DNA of 64,000 nt from Anodontia alba (GCA_964016985.1 OZ024834.1:84443911-84507910); one strand, 5' to 3'. Positions 1-10,395 are shown, counted from the stretch's first letter. The notes: a model not told the origin generated them from the sequence alone. Numbers and translations are program-made.

Positions 1-544
1 GTGAAAACTAAAATATGTGATGATCTACATTATAAGGTAGGTGTTCAAAGACCTTCAGTTTTTAAACTTACTTTTCAATTTAATTGTTACTTCCAGAAAC
101 CTTTTCTACTGCATAAATCTATCTTAAATGTACTTAATAACAAAATGTTCCCCCCTCCCCGACCCCAACACACCCTTAATACATGTTAACATGTTAAAGC
201 ATTACATTACCTCAAGATAAGAGGGTAAGCAAGATAAATATTTCTTTTCCATGACACTTCACATTTCTAGTAAGTACCCTCAAAATATGAGGGTCTTGAC
301 GGGGAAGGGGTTGGGGTAGGCGTCTGGATTTCTCTAAAGAGTAACACATTAGCTTATTATTTGACTTTCAACATTCTAGCCTTTTGTTTTAAAATTTCTA
401 TTGTTCATTATTCTTCCCAAGTTTCTTTGAATGCTTTTTGTCTTCATAGTTTTATTTTATCCTTATTGGTTTTCTTTGCCTTTTTTCACTTTTCTATACA
501 TAGTTTAGATTTTTTCCCCATTTTCCCCCAGCCAGTAATATGTT
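1..544. other. No gene recognised; AT-rich unique-looking sequence
   Basis: Only short chance ORFs are present in this leading stretch. A C-rich run near 150-170 and a G-rich patch near 300-318 are the only compositional features. I see no splice-bounded coding exon, RNA gene or repeat boundary here. Confidence 0.5.
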
Positions 545-547
545 CCC

Positions 548-648
548 AGCTGGCATTCTTTATAAATCTATAGCGGGCCGTTATCGGCCCGTAAGGTACC
601 CTGACGGGTCGATAACGGCCCGCTATAGATTTATAAAGAATGCTAGCT
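548..648. mobile_element. Hairpin MITE, family A, copy 1 (TTTATAAA subtype)
   Basis: A near-perfect inverted repeat of about 101 bp. The left arm begins AGCTGGCATTCTTTATAAAT and the right arm is its reverse complement with one change. Each arm contains a smaller palindrome (CGGGCCG-TTAT-CGGCCCG), so the element can form a long hairpin with side hairpins. No coding capacity. TA flanks, seen at copies 3 and 4, are not preserved here. It belongs with the copies at 3481, 3687 and 5735. Confidence 0.8.
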
Positions 649-912
649 GCGTTAGCTCTCATTTTGCTCTTATCAGTGAACCCCTTCAAGCTCCCCGCTT
701 CGAAATGTGTTTTGAGGAATAATAAGAAAAACATAAATTTGTGGTTGAAAGAATTGTCATATCTAGGGTTTTGGCTAAGAACGGTATGTTTTTGAACGTA
801 ATGATAGACACACAATTCCTATCTCAATGGCGTATTCAAAATTGAACGTTTTTTTACGTACACCCAGGAAACAAATCATGAAAACTATGCCTAGAATGGC
901 TTCTTAAAAATA

Positions 913-977
913 GGGGCTACTCTTAAAGGGAAAAAATTGCTCCCGGAAGGAGCAAATTCTTCCCTTTAAGAGCAGTC
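913..977. repeat. Short hairpin repeat (TAAAGGGAA arms), copy 1
   Basis: Inverted repeat of 65 bp. The arms read CTCTTAAAGGGAA...TTCCCTTTAAGAG around a GCTCCCGGAAGGAGC tip. The arm motif resembles the longer inverted repeat at 1219-1383, so the two are probably one MITE family. No ORF. Confidence 0.7.
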
Positions 978-1218
978 CTACGGTAAGGAGGAAAATATTT
1001 TATGATAATACCACTTTATCATAAATATTTTAGTACCTGCGTAATGTGCGTAATGAGCGCTACGCCTATGAACCTGAACGAAAGGAAAACATTGTTTATT
1101 TGATATTATTAAGGGGGAACTGGATGCATTTGGTAGAGTTACTGCCACCGTTTTCGAGTGGACAAAATTTTATAACTTTCTGTTTGGTTTCTGCACAACA
1201 AGTCCCTTTGGAAAAGTA

Positions 1219-1383
1219 GTCTACACTAAAAGGAAAAAGAATGCTCCCCAAAAACAGAAGGTTTCATTCCAATTTATTCATTCTAAGTATATCGTTCCGA
1301 GAACTTTTTTATCGTACTTCGTACAAACACAGCCCCAGGAAGGTCAAGTAAAAGGGAGCACATTCTTTCCTTTTAGTGTAGAC
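1219..1383. mobile_element. Inverted-repeat element with 30-bp arms (same family as 913-977)
   Basis: Left terminus GTCTACACTAAAAGGAAA and right terminus TTTCCTTTTAGTGTAGAC are reverse complements over about 30 bp including GCTCCC. They are separated by about 105 bp of non-coding sequence. This fits a small non-autonomous DNA transposon. No TSD is obvious at the ends. Confidence 0.65.
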
Positions 1384-2865
1384 CCATTTTCAGAAGAGAA
1401 GCAAAACAATTGTGAAAGAATTACCTCCCCCTGAAAGTGCATCCGTTTGTCTTGAGGAAGGCAGAGGTACATATCTGACAGATGATATTAACATTTAAGT
1501 TAAAATATAAGAAAAGCAACAATCACATAAAACTGTATCCACGAGACAACTGGCAAAAAAAAAACACCATTCTCGAAAACAAAATGAATGTAAAAGTGTC
1601 GTTAAGCCTGACTTGTTCGATACCCACAGAAAGTAAACCGTCACGGATAGACGGATGGACGGATATAAAACGTGAAGAAAAGAATATCCCTCCCACACTG
1701 AAAAAGCAAGCAGCCATTTAATGTACACGAATTCAGAGCGCAGCAAATATGTCAGGCTTGACTGGGTTAAGCAAAAAGCATGCTTGCGGTCTGTAGCATA
1801 ATATCTATATTATATTTCATATTTTCATGCCTATTATAATAATCATTTTGAATTGCTTTCCAAAATCTGACTTACCAGCAGCACTCCCGACTTAAATCAC
1901 CATATTTTCTTCATTTTTTTCAAGCCAAAATTGTTTTGGTATTTATAATTCAAGTCAGAGTTTGACGATACAATTTAGAAAATGTTTTACGAAGTCAGTA
2001 GTACATTGTGCTGGTAACTTTAAGCTTTAGTCAGAGATTTTCATATGCCGAAAGTTACTCGGATACAAATATTTATTTACCTTTGAATATTAGAGAAAGA
2101 CACTTTATGTTTTTCGTTTGTCTCCTGTACACATTTTCACTGAAATATCATTAGGAAAAAATTCTAAAAGGAATGGCCATTGAGTGCGGTGAACAAACTC
2201 ACACAAAACTGAAAATAACTGAAGTGTCAGGTTTCTGGACCAGACTAGCTAATTTCGGTCAATTAGGCCTCATCAGTTACCCTATATAGGATGGTTCAGT
2301 AATCATAAAAGACCAGAGAAGTCCAACTTTCTGACACATATCAGTAAGTATCACCTGCTGATGTCCTCTACCGAGTGCTGGTGAATATAATATGATTTTT
2401 TTTTTCTTTTTCCAGGGGGAGATCATAACAGCGAATGAAATAAGGCTAGAGATAGGCGCATCTGCATCGGACTTATGGGCACAAATTGACGCAATCCGAA
2501 TGAGAGGCTATAGACATCTGAAGTGATATTTTAGAATAGGACGATTAAACCCTCAACGCTTAGCATGCTTTGTAAAATTTTAAGAAGACGACATTTTGGA
2601 ATATCTTTTCATATTTTTAGTTGTACAGGATTTCACATTTTCACGCAAACAATCTACACAGGAAAATATGAAGGACTATTATGAATTTGTCATCCGCTGA
2701 CTTTGCCCAGAGGGTAGATGACATTCTAAAACTGATTTTGTTATTTTTTCAGAGAAAATAGACTTCACAGTTGATGTGAATCGTCTGCTGATTGATGAGT
2801 CACGGGGAATATCAAGCCTGATTTTCTCTATAAAAATTGGTGGTTGTGGTTGGGAAGGTATGGGG

Positions 2866-2867
<2 letters not shown>
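1384..2867. other. No gene recognised
   Basis: AT-rich sequence with chance ORFs only. Near 2217-2336 there is weak inverted similarity (AAGTGTCAG... and ...CTGACAC), possibly an eroded MITE. From 2690 to 2860 it resembles the CAGCAGACG-type hairpin family seen at 42708, but it is too degraded to delimit. Confidence 0.4.

Positions 2868-2909
<42 letters not shown>
2868..2909. repeat. (GA)n microsatellite
   Basis: An uninterrupted GA dinucleotide run of about 42 bp. The ORFs that read through it on both strands (RERERE and SLSLSL peptides) are artefacts of the repeat. Confidence 0.97.
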
Positions 2910-2913
<4 letters not shown>

Positions 2914-3137
2914 AATACTTCTGTAGTTTCTAAAGCAACCACATTAGGAGGCAAAATGGTGTCCTTCTAATTAACGCCAGATGTTCGCATCGTTAAACAA
3001 GTGTTCATTTCAGTTCGTTTTGATAAACTTTGTTTCTTTTCTATTAGTTTAAGTAAATCAATCTTATTTCAGGTTCGTTTTACTTAATACACTATACACA
3101 ATATAATTTGCTTAAATACTGTTAAGTTATTTAAAGC

Positions 3138-3142
3138 AGCGC

Positions 3143-3209
<67 letters not shown>
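3138..3209. repeat. (GC)n-(CA)n microsatellite
   Basis: About 20 bp of alternating GC/GT is followed by about 52 bp of uninterrupted CA repeat. The whole stretch alternates purine and pyrimidine. Confidence 0.97.
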
Positions 3210-3210
<1 letters not shown>

Positions 3211-3480
3211 TTCTTACTTTAAAATATCGGTTTTCTTGACTTTGAGTTGATTCCAAACTATGATTACAAGAGTATTACTGAAAATGCTGATTTCTTCTCC
3301 GATAATTAGAGAAACTAGTTCTATATCTCCAGCATGCGCACTATGTCTAGGAGAATATGATTTCCGTCATGCCCCTCCATCCATCGGACCGTATATTAAC
3401 GCATCTCGGTTTAACCTCTTACGTCACAGAATTTTAAAAGTTCATATTACAGCATGTCCAAAGCCGAATTTTGACTACAA

Positions 3481-3587
3481 CCCAGCTAGCATTCTACGTA
3501 AATCTACATCGGGCCGTCATCGGCCCGTCAGCTACCCTGACGGGCCGATGACGGCCCGATATAGATTTACGTAGAATGCTGACTGGG
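3481..3587. mobile_element. Hairpin MITE, family A, copy 2 (TACGTAAA subtype)
   Basis: A 107-bp palindrome from CCCAGCTAGCATTC to GAATGCTGACTGGG. It has the same architecture as copy 1, but TACGTAAATC replaces TTATAAATC and GTCATCGG replaces GTTATCGG. The matching changes are present in both arms. The central loop reads CAGCTACCCTG. No clear TA flank. Confidence 0.85.
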
Positions 3588-3686
3588 AATACAACATTCT
3601 TCAACCTCAGCTGTCCTGTCGAAAGAAGGATAAAATTTCCTGTTAAAATAAGACATGCTGGCTCCAACTGATATATTGGATGCAGT

Positions 3687-3797
3687 TACCCAGTCAGCAT
3701 TCTACGTAAATCTATATCGGGCCATCATCGGCCCGTCAGGGTAGCTGACGGGCCGATGACGGCCCGATGTAGATTTACGTAGAATGTTAGCTGGGTA
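3687..3797. mobile_element. Hairpin MITE, family A, copy 3, TA-flanked
   Basis: Bounded by TA-CCCAGTCAGC on the left and GCTGGG-TA on the right. It is the TACGTAAA subtype like copy 2, with the loop in the opposite orientation (CAGGGTAGCTG). TA at both ends fits a Tc1/mariner-type TSD. Only 99 bp separate it from copy 2. Confidence 0.87.
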
Positions 3798-3810
3798 CAC
3801 TTATACATAA

Positions 3811-4160
3811 AAAAGGGAAGAGAAAAGTGCCACAATCACAAACCGCAGCCCTTCCCAGACACCAAGAGGAAGAGGAAACAGACAAAACCAAACAAGCACA
3901 AATCAAACAAACGTACGAAAAGAACTAAGATTAGCTCTCTCTTCCCCAAGCGAGGTAATCGCAATGCTTAAAGGATTGAAAACCACAAGAACAAAATATC
4001 ACAAGGTAAGACATAAAACAAATCGTCTCGTAGAATAAACAACAATGCAACAAAGAGTGAAACTGACACTGTGACCATCGCCTTAGAACGGTCAGTAGAA
4101 TAAACCACCGGCGGGGTTGGGGGTGTGGCACTTTTAAAGCACTTTTACAGCTAGCCAACT
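3811..4160 (+). repeat. Family C interspersed repeat (about 350 bp)
   Basis: Begins GGGAAGAGAAAAGTGCCACA and runs through an A-rich body (CAAACAAGCACAAATC, AAGCACTAAGATTAGCTC-like, CTTCCCCAAGCGAGGTAATC) to a TTTTAAAGCACTTTTACAGC end. Related copies start near 7272, 9402, 10012 and 11866 on this strand, and one lies at 32507-32855 on the other strand. No coding potential or terminal inverted repeat was recognised. It could be a SINE or part of a larger element. Confidence 0.75.
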
Positions 4161-4299
4161 TCACCGTGGTCCCGATTCTACTCTTAATACAGAAATACAT
4201 AAAAATTCGGTTCGCATAAAGGCTCTCACTCAGACAATGCATCAAAGCGAAAACATAAAAATCAAATTAAGCACAATGATAAACAAAGACGAGTACTCA

Positions 4300-5215
4300 T
4301 GGCTAATACTACTCATAGTAAGTAGTTGCGGTCATGGTACCTAAGCCATAATCCAAACTCATAAATCCGTAAACGAATGATGAATTATAATGTTCTGACA
4401 AACAGACATCGACCCCAGAATAAAGGGTGTAATCAGGCGTCCGCGGAGAGTAAGAATTATTTGGTAAGCAAGCTTCGCTCACCATGTCCATAGGCCTGAA
4501 CGAAGGAAATATCAGTAGAAGCGTATGTCCGGGATTTGGGAAGACTACATATGGCGCGACACTGGCAAAAACATCAGAAACAATTCTGAAAACTGCCACA
4601 ATGTAGGGATTGACCGGATTATGATGTCTCCCATAGAACTTCTTAAGTGTTGCTACCAGTTTGATTTTTTTGATACCCCTGGCTCAACAACTTTGTAGTG
4701 AGCACTTTCCCACGCTCCATGAAGTCCTGATAATTTAAACAGGCTCTGGCATAACGGATTAACTGTGAAACGTAAACGCAGTATACTGGTGCAGAAGGGA
4801 TATTACTGCTCAGGAATGGAAAGTTAACAATGGGAAAATTGAAGTCATCCCGTTTGTCGTAAAGCCTAGTAGCAAGCTTTCCATTGTCAATATAGAGATA
4901 ACAATCCAAGTATGAGGAGGAGGCTGCAGTCTCCGTTGTTTCCTTTATTTCAAGTTCACGTGGATAGATGAATTTCAAATACTGTGCAAATTTTGTGTTT
5001 TTCAGAGACAATACATCATCCATATATCTAAGGTGAAATTGAATTGTTGTGCGAAGTGTTTCTTGCCTGCTTGGAGGAGACTTTGTACAAACTCCGCCTC
5101 ATACGAGTATAAAAACAAGTCGGCAAGTAACGATGCACAAACTGAAAACCAATAGTTGAACCACGGCGGGCCAAGCCAAAGATATATCGTCAAGCCCCAA
5201 CCCACTGGTTAAAGT
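4300..5215 (-). pseudogene. Decayed reverse-transcriptase fragment
   Basis: On the minus strand, 5205-5002 encodes a segment with LFLYSYEAEF followed by the RT catalytic box. The YMDD box falls in a neighbouring frame, so a frameshift lies near 5020. The 5023-4643 frame continues MDDVLSL, then KRDDFNFPIVNFPFLSSNIP and SQLIRYARAC, then stops. A third frame (4599-4309) holds the tail, PNPGHTLL to TATTYY. These motifs are typical of RT genes common in marine invertebrates. I cannot fix the clade; Penelope-like is one option. The N-terminal RT motifs are missing. An unrecognised 70-codon frame lies just upstream at 5429-5217. A near-identical copy lies on the plus strand at 12085-12790. Confidence 0.8.
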
Positions 5216-5519
5216 TTTACGAAGAGGCCGTCATTGAGTCTGAGGCCCGAACCGCCGCCGTGCAATTTAAAAGTGAAGCATAGCCATCAACAATGATTGG
5301 GTTGACAACTAGGCATGCAGTCTGTCGCATAATATCCAGGCTGCAGCCAATTCTTTTATAACGGTTAATTAGTTTTCTGAATTGCTCCGAGAAGTTAGAT
5401 TTTCCCACAATTTTTCTAAAACTGTACACTCAGTCACCGTAAAATTCTGGTTCCGATACACCTTCTTGCAGAAGTGTATTCAGACTGACGCTATATTTAT
5501 ACTTGTACGTAACACACAG

Positions 5520-5945
5520 TCGGCCTCGGTTGCTTAGTCGGGTGCGCATCCGACTGGTGATTAGGAGGTCGTGGGTTCGATACCCGACGGATTGGCAACA
5601 TTCCTCCGTGAAGATTTATCATGAAATATTTTCTATGGCCATTCTTCCTCTTCTGCGTATTCAAGAACAGTCATGCTGATTCAAGAAGAGCAATTGTCAG
5701 TTTCTGGCAAAAGAATGTGCACACGTACTGGTTACCCAGTAAGCATTCTTTATAAATCTATAGCAGGCCGTTATCGGTCCGACAGGGTAGCTGACGGGCC
5801 GATAACGGCCCGCTGTAGATTTATAAATGATGCTAGCAGGGTAATCGCTTAGAGGACTAAGCCTGCCCAGGAAAGGTGCGTTAGGTAAACTGATCCGCTC
5901 GAATAGTGTTGACTTGGCCATTAAACTCCAAATCAAAATCAAGTC
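5520..5945 (+). mobile_element. tRNA-derived SINE, split by a hairpin MITE
   Basis: The head has a tRNA-like A box (TTGCTTAGTCGG) and B box (GGGTTCGATACCC). The family body follows (GGCAACATTC..TGAAATATTTTCTA..AAGAATGTGCAC..ACTGGTTA). The sequence breaks at the TA of ACTGGTTA and resumes 106 bp later with the usual CGCTTAGAGGACTAAGCCTGCCC. It is one of the older copies here, since the head and 3' end are diverged from the consensus. Confidence 0.88.
5735..5841. mobile_element. Hairpin MITE, family A, copy 4, inserted at TA in a SINE
   Basis: A 107-bp palindrome CCCAGTAAGC...GCTAGCAGGG of the TTTATAAA subtype. Intact SINE copies read ACTGGTTAACCGCTTAGAGG. Here the element sits between two TA dinucleotides at that exact point, so the boundaries and the TA duplication follow from comparison with the empty sites at 8362, 41995 and 47645. 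Confidence 0.92.
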
Positions 5946-7271
5946 AAATGCAAATGCATAACAATGCAGTTGCAGATCATCAGGTGCAATTGCAGATATA
6001 CATTGGATGCAGTTACAGGATTCATTTGTAATTAGACTTTGCAGTTATACACGGTATAAGTCACATGCAGTTGAACATTGTGGTTGCAGCTATACCTCAG
6101 GGAAGCTAAATTCTGAATGAAATAATGAATAACATTTCCTTTTAAAAGAAGTTTGCCTAGTTGCCATGGCACAACTCAAGACCCAGAGGCAAGGTCTAAA
6201 CAGGGTATTATAGTTTGACAATAAGACAAGGTGTTTAGTGGGGTGATCTATACACCGAACAGTGCCACTACCTAATCTCATAATTGCTTATAATAATTCT
6301 TTAACCGTAACATTTCGCAATCAGCAGTCAAAGAACAAAATCTGAATAATATAAAAATCAAATTGTCAAATCAAAAACTGAAAACATGAATACAAAATTT
6401 TACCGTAAATTGGCTATGCCCGACTTATTTACCTCTGTCATCACTTGATAATCTCACTCTCAGACCAATACCTTATTTAACAGTAAACGCAGTGTAGTAA
6501 CTGAGGTCATGGGTCAACTAAGATCAGTGTGACTTATTTTCGGGTTATTACGTAAGTACGATACAATGTTTTATACAAATATTTTTTATTGAAATACCAT
6601 GAGCACGAACACCCGAAAGATGTCTGGTAAAATTTAAAATGTGTCATTCGAAACGGTGTCATAAAATTTGCAATCAAACGTTTCTTACAGGTTCATTGTA
6701 GCGGCCATATTGGACGAAAAATCGAACATTTATTGGTGTTAATCTATTTCTGTATATTTTCAAATAAAGGCTATAGAAATCTATTTCTGTATATTTTCAA
6801 ATAAAGGCTATAGAAAATGGTAGAAAGTTTATTTGAAACGCAGTTTGCATGCGAAATTTGAAAATTGATGTCAGATAGGAAAACGAGGTACTCTATCTTA
6901 AATGCGGAACTTGAACCACCGGGATGTTACTAATGACGTCATGTTTGTATATGTGCAAGAGAAAATAAACATTCTGCTTTCTGTTTTGAGTATTTTTTTT
7001 TTTCTTTCTTTTTTTCATGATTTAACCTGAATACACAAAGGTTTTGTATTCTTTGAATGTCTTATGTATCAAATGGGCCTCCGCAGAAATGTGCAAGTTT
7101 TCGCGAAATACAATGCATGCATATCTGTTACACCGTAAAAGCGACAGTGCCAAATGCGGCGTCTGATCTAGGTCTTCCCTGTATTGATACAGACATCTCT
7201 ATAATAAATAATAATACAAAAAGGCAATTTAGACACCCTTTAACTCTGAACCAAAAGGCCAATTAATAAAA
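5946..7271. other. No gene; short degenerate repeats
   Basis: 5946-6085 has degenerate repeats of an ATGCAGTTGCAG motif. The rest is AT-rich with chance ORFs only. No exon or RNA gene was recognised. Confidence 0.5.
6741..6816. repeat. 37-bp direct tandem duplication
   Basis: A 37-bp unit beginning AATCTATTTCTGTATA occurs twice back to back with no visible differences, so the duplication is recent. Confidence 0.9.
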
Positions 7272-7424
7272 AGGTAAGAAAAAAGTCCAGGGAGTGCCAC
7301 AAACCGCAGCCCCTCCCAGACACCAAGAGAAAGAGGAAACAGACAAAACCAAACAAGCACAAATCGAACAAACGCACGAAAAGCACCAGGATTAGATCTC
7401 TCTTCCCCAAGCGAGTGATATACT
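7272..7424 (+). repeat. Family C repeat, 3'-truncated
   Basis: Starts AAGGTAAGAAAAAAGTCCAG and follows the family as far as CTTCCCCAAGCGAG, where it is cut off by the GATATC array. About 200 bp of the family is missing at the junction. Confidence 0.8.
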
Positions 7425-7914
7425 AATTCAGATATCTTAAATCCTATATTAGATATCTTATATCCTATATAAGATATCTGATATAATATATAAGATATCT
7501 TATTTAATTCCGCATATAAGATATCTAATTTACCATTTAAGATATCTTATTTTTTAAATAAGATATATTATTTATTAATATAGATATCTAATATACTAAA
7601 TAAGATATCTGATATACTAAATGAGATATCTTATTTGATTTAATAAATGAGATATCTTCTTTAGTAAATAAGATATCTTATATCCTATATGAGATATCTT
7701 ATATAGCATATCAGATATCTTATATAGCATATTAGATATCTTATATGTCAATTAAGATATCTTATATAGCATATTAGATATCTTAATTGACATTTAAGAG
7801 ATCTATTTTATATAAGATATATGATATGATATATCAGATATCATATATATTATATAAGATATCTGATATATTAAATCAGATATCTGATTTATAGAATAAA
7901 TAGTAAAACGGCTT
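7425..7914. repeat. GATATC palindrome array, left unit (5' end missing)
   Basis: GATATC or a one-base variant recurs almost exactly every 21 bp, with occasional 26-bp steps. Spacers such as TTATATCCTATATAA are themselves self-complementary. The block ends AATAAATAGTAAAACGGCTT, the same terminus as the right-hand element at 7917-8844. Its own left terminus is absent, replaced by family C sequence. No coding potential. Confidence 0.85.
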
Positions 7915-7916
7915 TC

Positions 7917-8844
7917 TGGCAAGCCGTTTTACTATTTATTATACATTATATCAGATATCTTATATAGGATATAAGATATGTAATATAGGATATAAGATAT
8001 CTGAATTAGTATATCAGATATCTTATATCTATATAAGATATCTTATATCCGATATAAGATATCTGATATATCATATTAGATATCTTATTTAATTCCACAT
8101 TTAAGATATCTTATTTACCATATAAGATATCTTATTTGTTAAATAAGATATCTAATATATAAATATAGATATCTGATATACTAAATAAGATATCTGATAT
8201 ACTTAATGAGATATCTTATTTAATTGAACAAAAGAGATATCTTCTTTAGTAAATAAGATATCTTATATCCTATATAATATATCTTATATAGCATATCAGA
8301 TATCTTATTTAGCATATAAGATATCTTATATGCCAATTAAGATATCTTATATAGCATATCACAGCCGGCCTCGGTGGCTCAGTTGGATGTGCCGTCCGAC
8401 TGGAGACCAGGAGGTCGCAGGTTCAACCCCCGCCGAGGTCGGCAACATTCTTTCGTGGAGATTGATCATGAAATATTTTCTACGGTCATTCTCTCCCTTC
8501 CGCTGATTCAAGAAGGGCAGTTGTCAGTTTCTGGCGAAAGAATGTGCACAATACTGGTTAACCGCTTAGTGGACTAAGCCTGCCCAGTAAACGTGTGGCT
8601 AGGTAAACTGACCGCGCTCGACATGACCCCATTGGGTTGACTGGGCCGCAAAACCTCAACACAAACAAACAAAGCATATCAGATATCTTACATTGCATAT
8701 AAGATATCTAAATTGACATATAAGATATCTTATTTATATAAGATATCTAATATAGTATATCAGATATCTTATATATTATATAAGATATCTGGTATATTAA
8801 ATCAGATATCTGATTTATAGAATAAATAGTAAAACGGCTTGCCA
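7917..8844. mobile_element. Inverted-repeat element made of 21-bp-phased GATATC palindromes
   Basis: Bounded by 24-bp perfect terminal inverted repeats (left TGGCAAGCCGTTTTACTATT, right AATAGTAAAACGGCTTGCCA). The interior is a run of GATATC cores spaced 21 bp apart, and the spacer order parallels that of the left unit at 7425-7914. It is about 617 bp long without the inserted SINE (8362-8672). No ORF, so any transposition would need proteins from elsewhere. The superfamily is not assigned: no TSD is clear, because the left side abuts the other unit. Confidence 0.8.
8362..8672 (+). mobile_element. tRNA-derived SINE with 9-bp TSD
   Basis: An intact family member. A box TGGCTCAGTTGG at 8375-8386, B box GGTTCAACCCC at 8420-8430, then the unrelated body and a CAACACAAACAAACAA tail. 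It is flanked by AGCATATCA at 8353-8361 and 8673-8681. It sits inside the GATATC element, so it is younger than that element. The 67-codon ORF beginning in the tRNA head is an incidental frame that recurs in other SINE copies. Confidence 0.95.
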
Positions 8845-9362
8845 TATTTCAGTGTAATATCGTGATACACCTTCTGTGACCGGAAAATGTATGTTTTCGA
8901 AGAATGCATATTGCTAAAATGTGGAGTAGGAAACTATTTGCACAGCTATCATTGTATAACTCCAAGCAGCACAGACTTCGTATGGTTGTGGGTAGGTCCA
9001 CGGCGTGCGTAAACCACGTGGAGAACTAGAACAATTCCACTCATAAAATCGCACAATGTTAAGTAAAATATCTCCTTTGCACGTTTCGCCCAAGCCTTGT
9101 TGCGATTCTGCCAAATACAGACTATGATAAATGAACTGAATAAAGTGGTGACAAAATTTAGCACAGTAATCAGCATAGCTATGGTCCAAAATAAACTGTC
9201 ATTATAAAATTAGGTTTATTGTCTATAGTCCTTGTCAGATGTCATGTAATCAGAAGACTAGCCCGGTATTTTCATTATATTTAAACCTTCCACAATCCGA
9301 TGTTGACAAAACTTAACATAGTAATGCCCAAAAATAAATTGTCAGTTATAAAATTATGTGAG
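8845..9362. other. No gene recognised
   Basis: AT-rich stretch with overlapping short minus-strand ORFs (9189-8914) that match no family I recognise. There is a weak internal repeat: the AAATAAA-TGTCA-TTATAAAATTA motif occurs near 9190 and near 9332. Confidence 0.4.
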
Positions 9363-9957
9363 TCATAGTTTATGATACCGATAACCCTGACTAAGAAAAA
9401 AAAGGTAAGAGAAAAGTCCAGGGAGTGCCACAATCACAAACCGCAGCCCTTCCCAGACCCCAAGAGGAAGAGGAAATCGACAAATCCAAACAAGCACAAA
9501 TCGATAAAACGTACGAAAAGCACTAAGATTAGCTCTCTCTTCCCCAAGTGAGGTAATCGCAATGCTAAAAGGACTGAAAAGCACAAGAACAAAATGGCAC
9601 AAGGTAAGACATACAACAAATCGCCTCGCAGAATAAACCACAAAGCACCAATGAGTAAGACTAACACCGGGACCACCGCCTTAGAACGGTCAGTAGAGTA
9701 AACCACCGGGGGGTGGGGGGGGGGGGGGGTTTAAAGCACTTTTACGAAGTTTAGCAGTTAGCAATTTATTACGAGTGTTGAAGTCAGTTACATGACTAGA
9801 CACTCTGGCAAGTCGAATTAATTGTGAAATATAAATACCCTAGGATGCCGCACGAGGAACATCGCCATCCAAGAAAGGAAAATTTACAATCTCAAGATCA
9901 AAATCATCGCGTTTATCATAAATTTTACAGGAAACAAATCTATCTACAATAGATAAA

Positions 9958-9960
<3 letters not shown>
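9363..9960 (-). pseudogene. RT remnant split by a family C insertion
   Basis: The minus strand of 9960-9738 encodes an IYDKRDDFDLEIVNFPFLDG segment followed by an ISQLIRLAR-like stretch and RNKLLTAKL. It is the same region of the RT gene as at 4643-5023, but from a clearly different subfamily. The next residues (LSQGYRYHKL) resume at 9400-9363, on the far side of the family C copy. The interruption therefore falls within one ancestral frame. No catalytic YxDD box remains. Confidence 0.72.
9402..9737 (+). repeat. Family C repeat inserted in an RT gene
   Basis: Begins GGTAAGAGAAAAGTCCAGGG after an A8 tract and ends near TTTAAAGCACTTTTAC, with a G-rich expansion at 9710-9729. The RT reading on the two sides joins across it, so this shows that family C is mobile and gives approximate limits for it. 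Confidence 0.8.

Positions 9961-9994
<34 letters not shown>
9961..9994. repeat. Poly(A) tract
   Basis: About 34 uninterrupted A residues, followed by more A-rich sequence to 10013. It lies directly upstream of another family C copy. Confidence 0.97.
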
Positions 9995-9996
<2 letters not shown>

Positions 9997-10011
9997 AAAG
10001 AAAAAAAAAAA

Positions 10012-10395
10012 CAAGGAAAGAGAAAAGTCCAGGGAGTGCCACAATCACAAATCGCATCCCTTCCCAGACCCCAAGAGGAAGGCCACAATCACAAATCGCA
10101 TCCCTTTTCAGACCCCAAGAGGAAGAGGAAACTGACAAATCCAAATAAGCACAAATCGAACAAACGTACGAAAAGCACTAAGATTAGCTCTCTCTTCCCC
10201 AAGCGAGGTAATCGCAATACTAAAAGGACTGAAAAACACAAGAACACAACAATGACACACGGAAAGACATACAACAAATCGCCTCGTAGAATAAACGACA
10301 AAGCAACAAAGAGTAAGACTAACACCGGGACCACCGCCTTAGAACGGTCGGTAGAGCAAACCACCGGGAGTTTAAAGCACTTTTACAGCTAGCTT
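10012..10395 (+). repeat. Family C repeat with internal duplication
   Basis: Same start and end motifs as other copies. The segment CACAATCACAAATCGCATCC occurs twice (about 10041 and 10084), a local tandem duplication of about 43 bp. The 118-codon frame across it is lysine-rich and low in complexity, and is not a credible gene. Confidence 0.8.

Noticed and set aside
2679..2970. ORFs across the GA microsatellite
   Set aside because: Their length is caused by the stop-free dinucleotide run.
7896..7937. Rho-independent terminator (AAAACGGCTT...AAGCCGTTTT)
   Set aside because: The hairpin is formed by two abutting element ends; bacterial termination does not apply in this genome.
8374..8577. 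Conserved 67-aa protein (MAQLDVPSDWRPGGR...), repeated at 47653 and 17643
   Set aside because: It is the SINE sequence translated; the tRNA-like head happens to be open in one frame, and copies differ by frameshifts.
7425..8840. CRISPR-like array of regular spacing
   Set aside because: Repeats are 6-12 bp palindromes with near-identical AT-rich spacers in a eukaryotic setting; no unique spacers and no cas genes.
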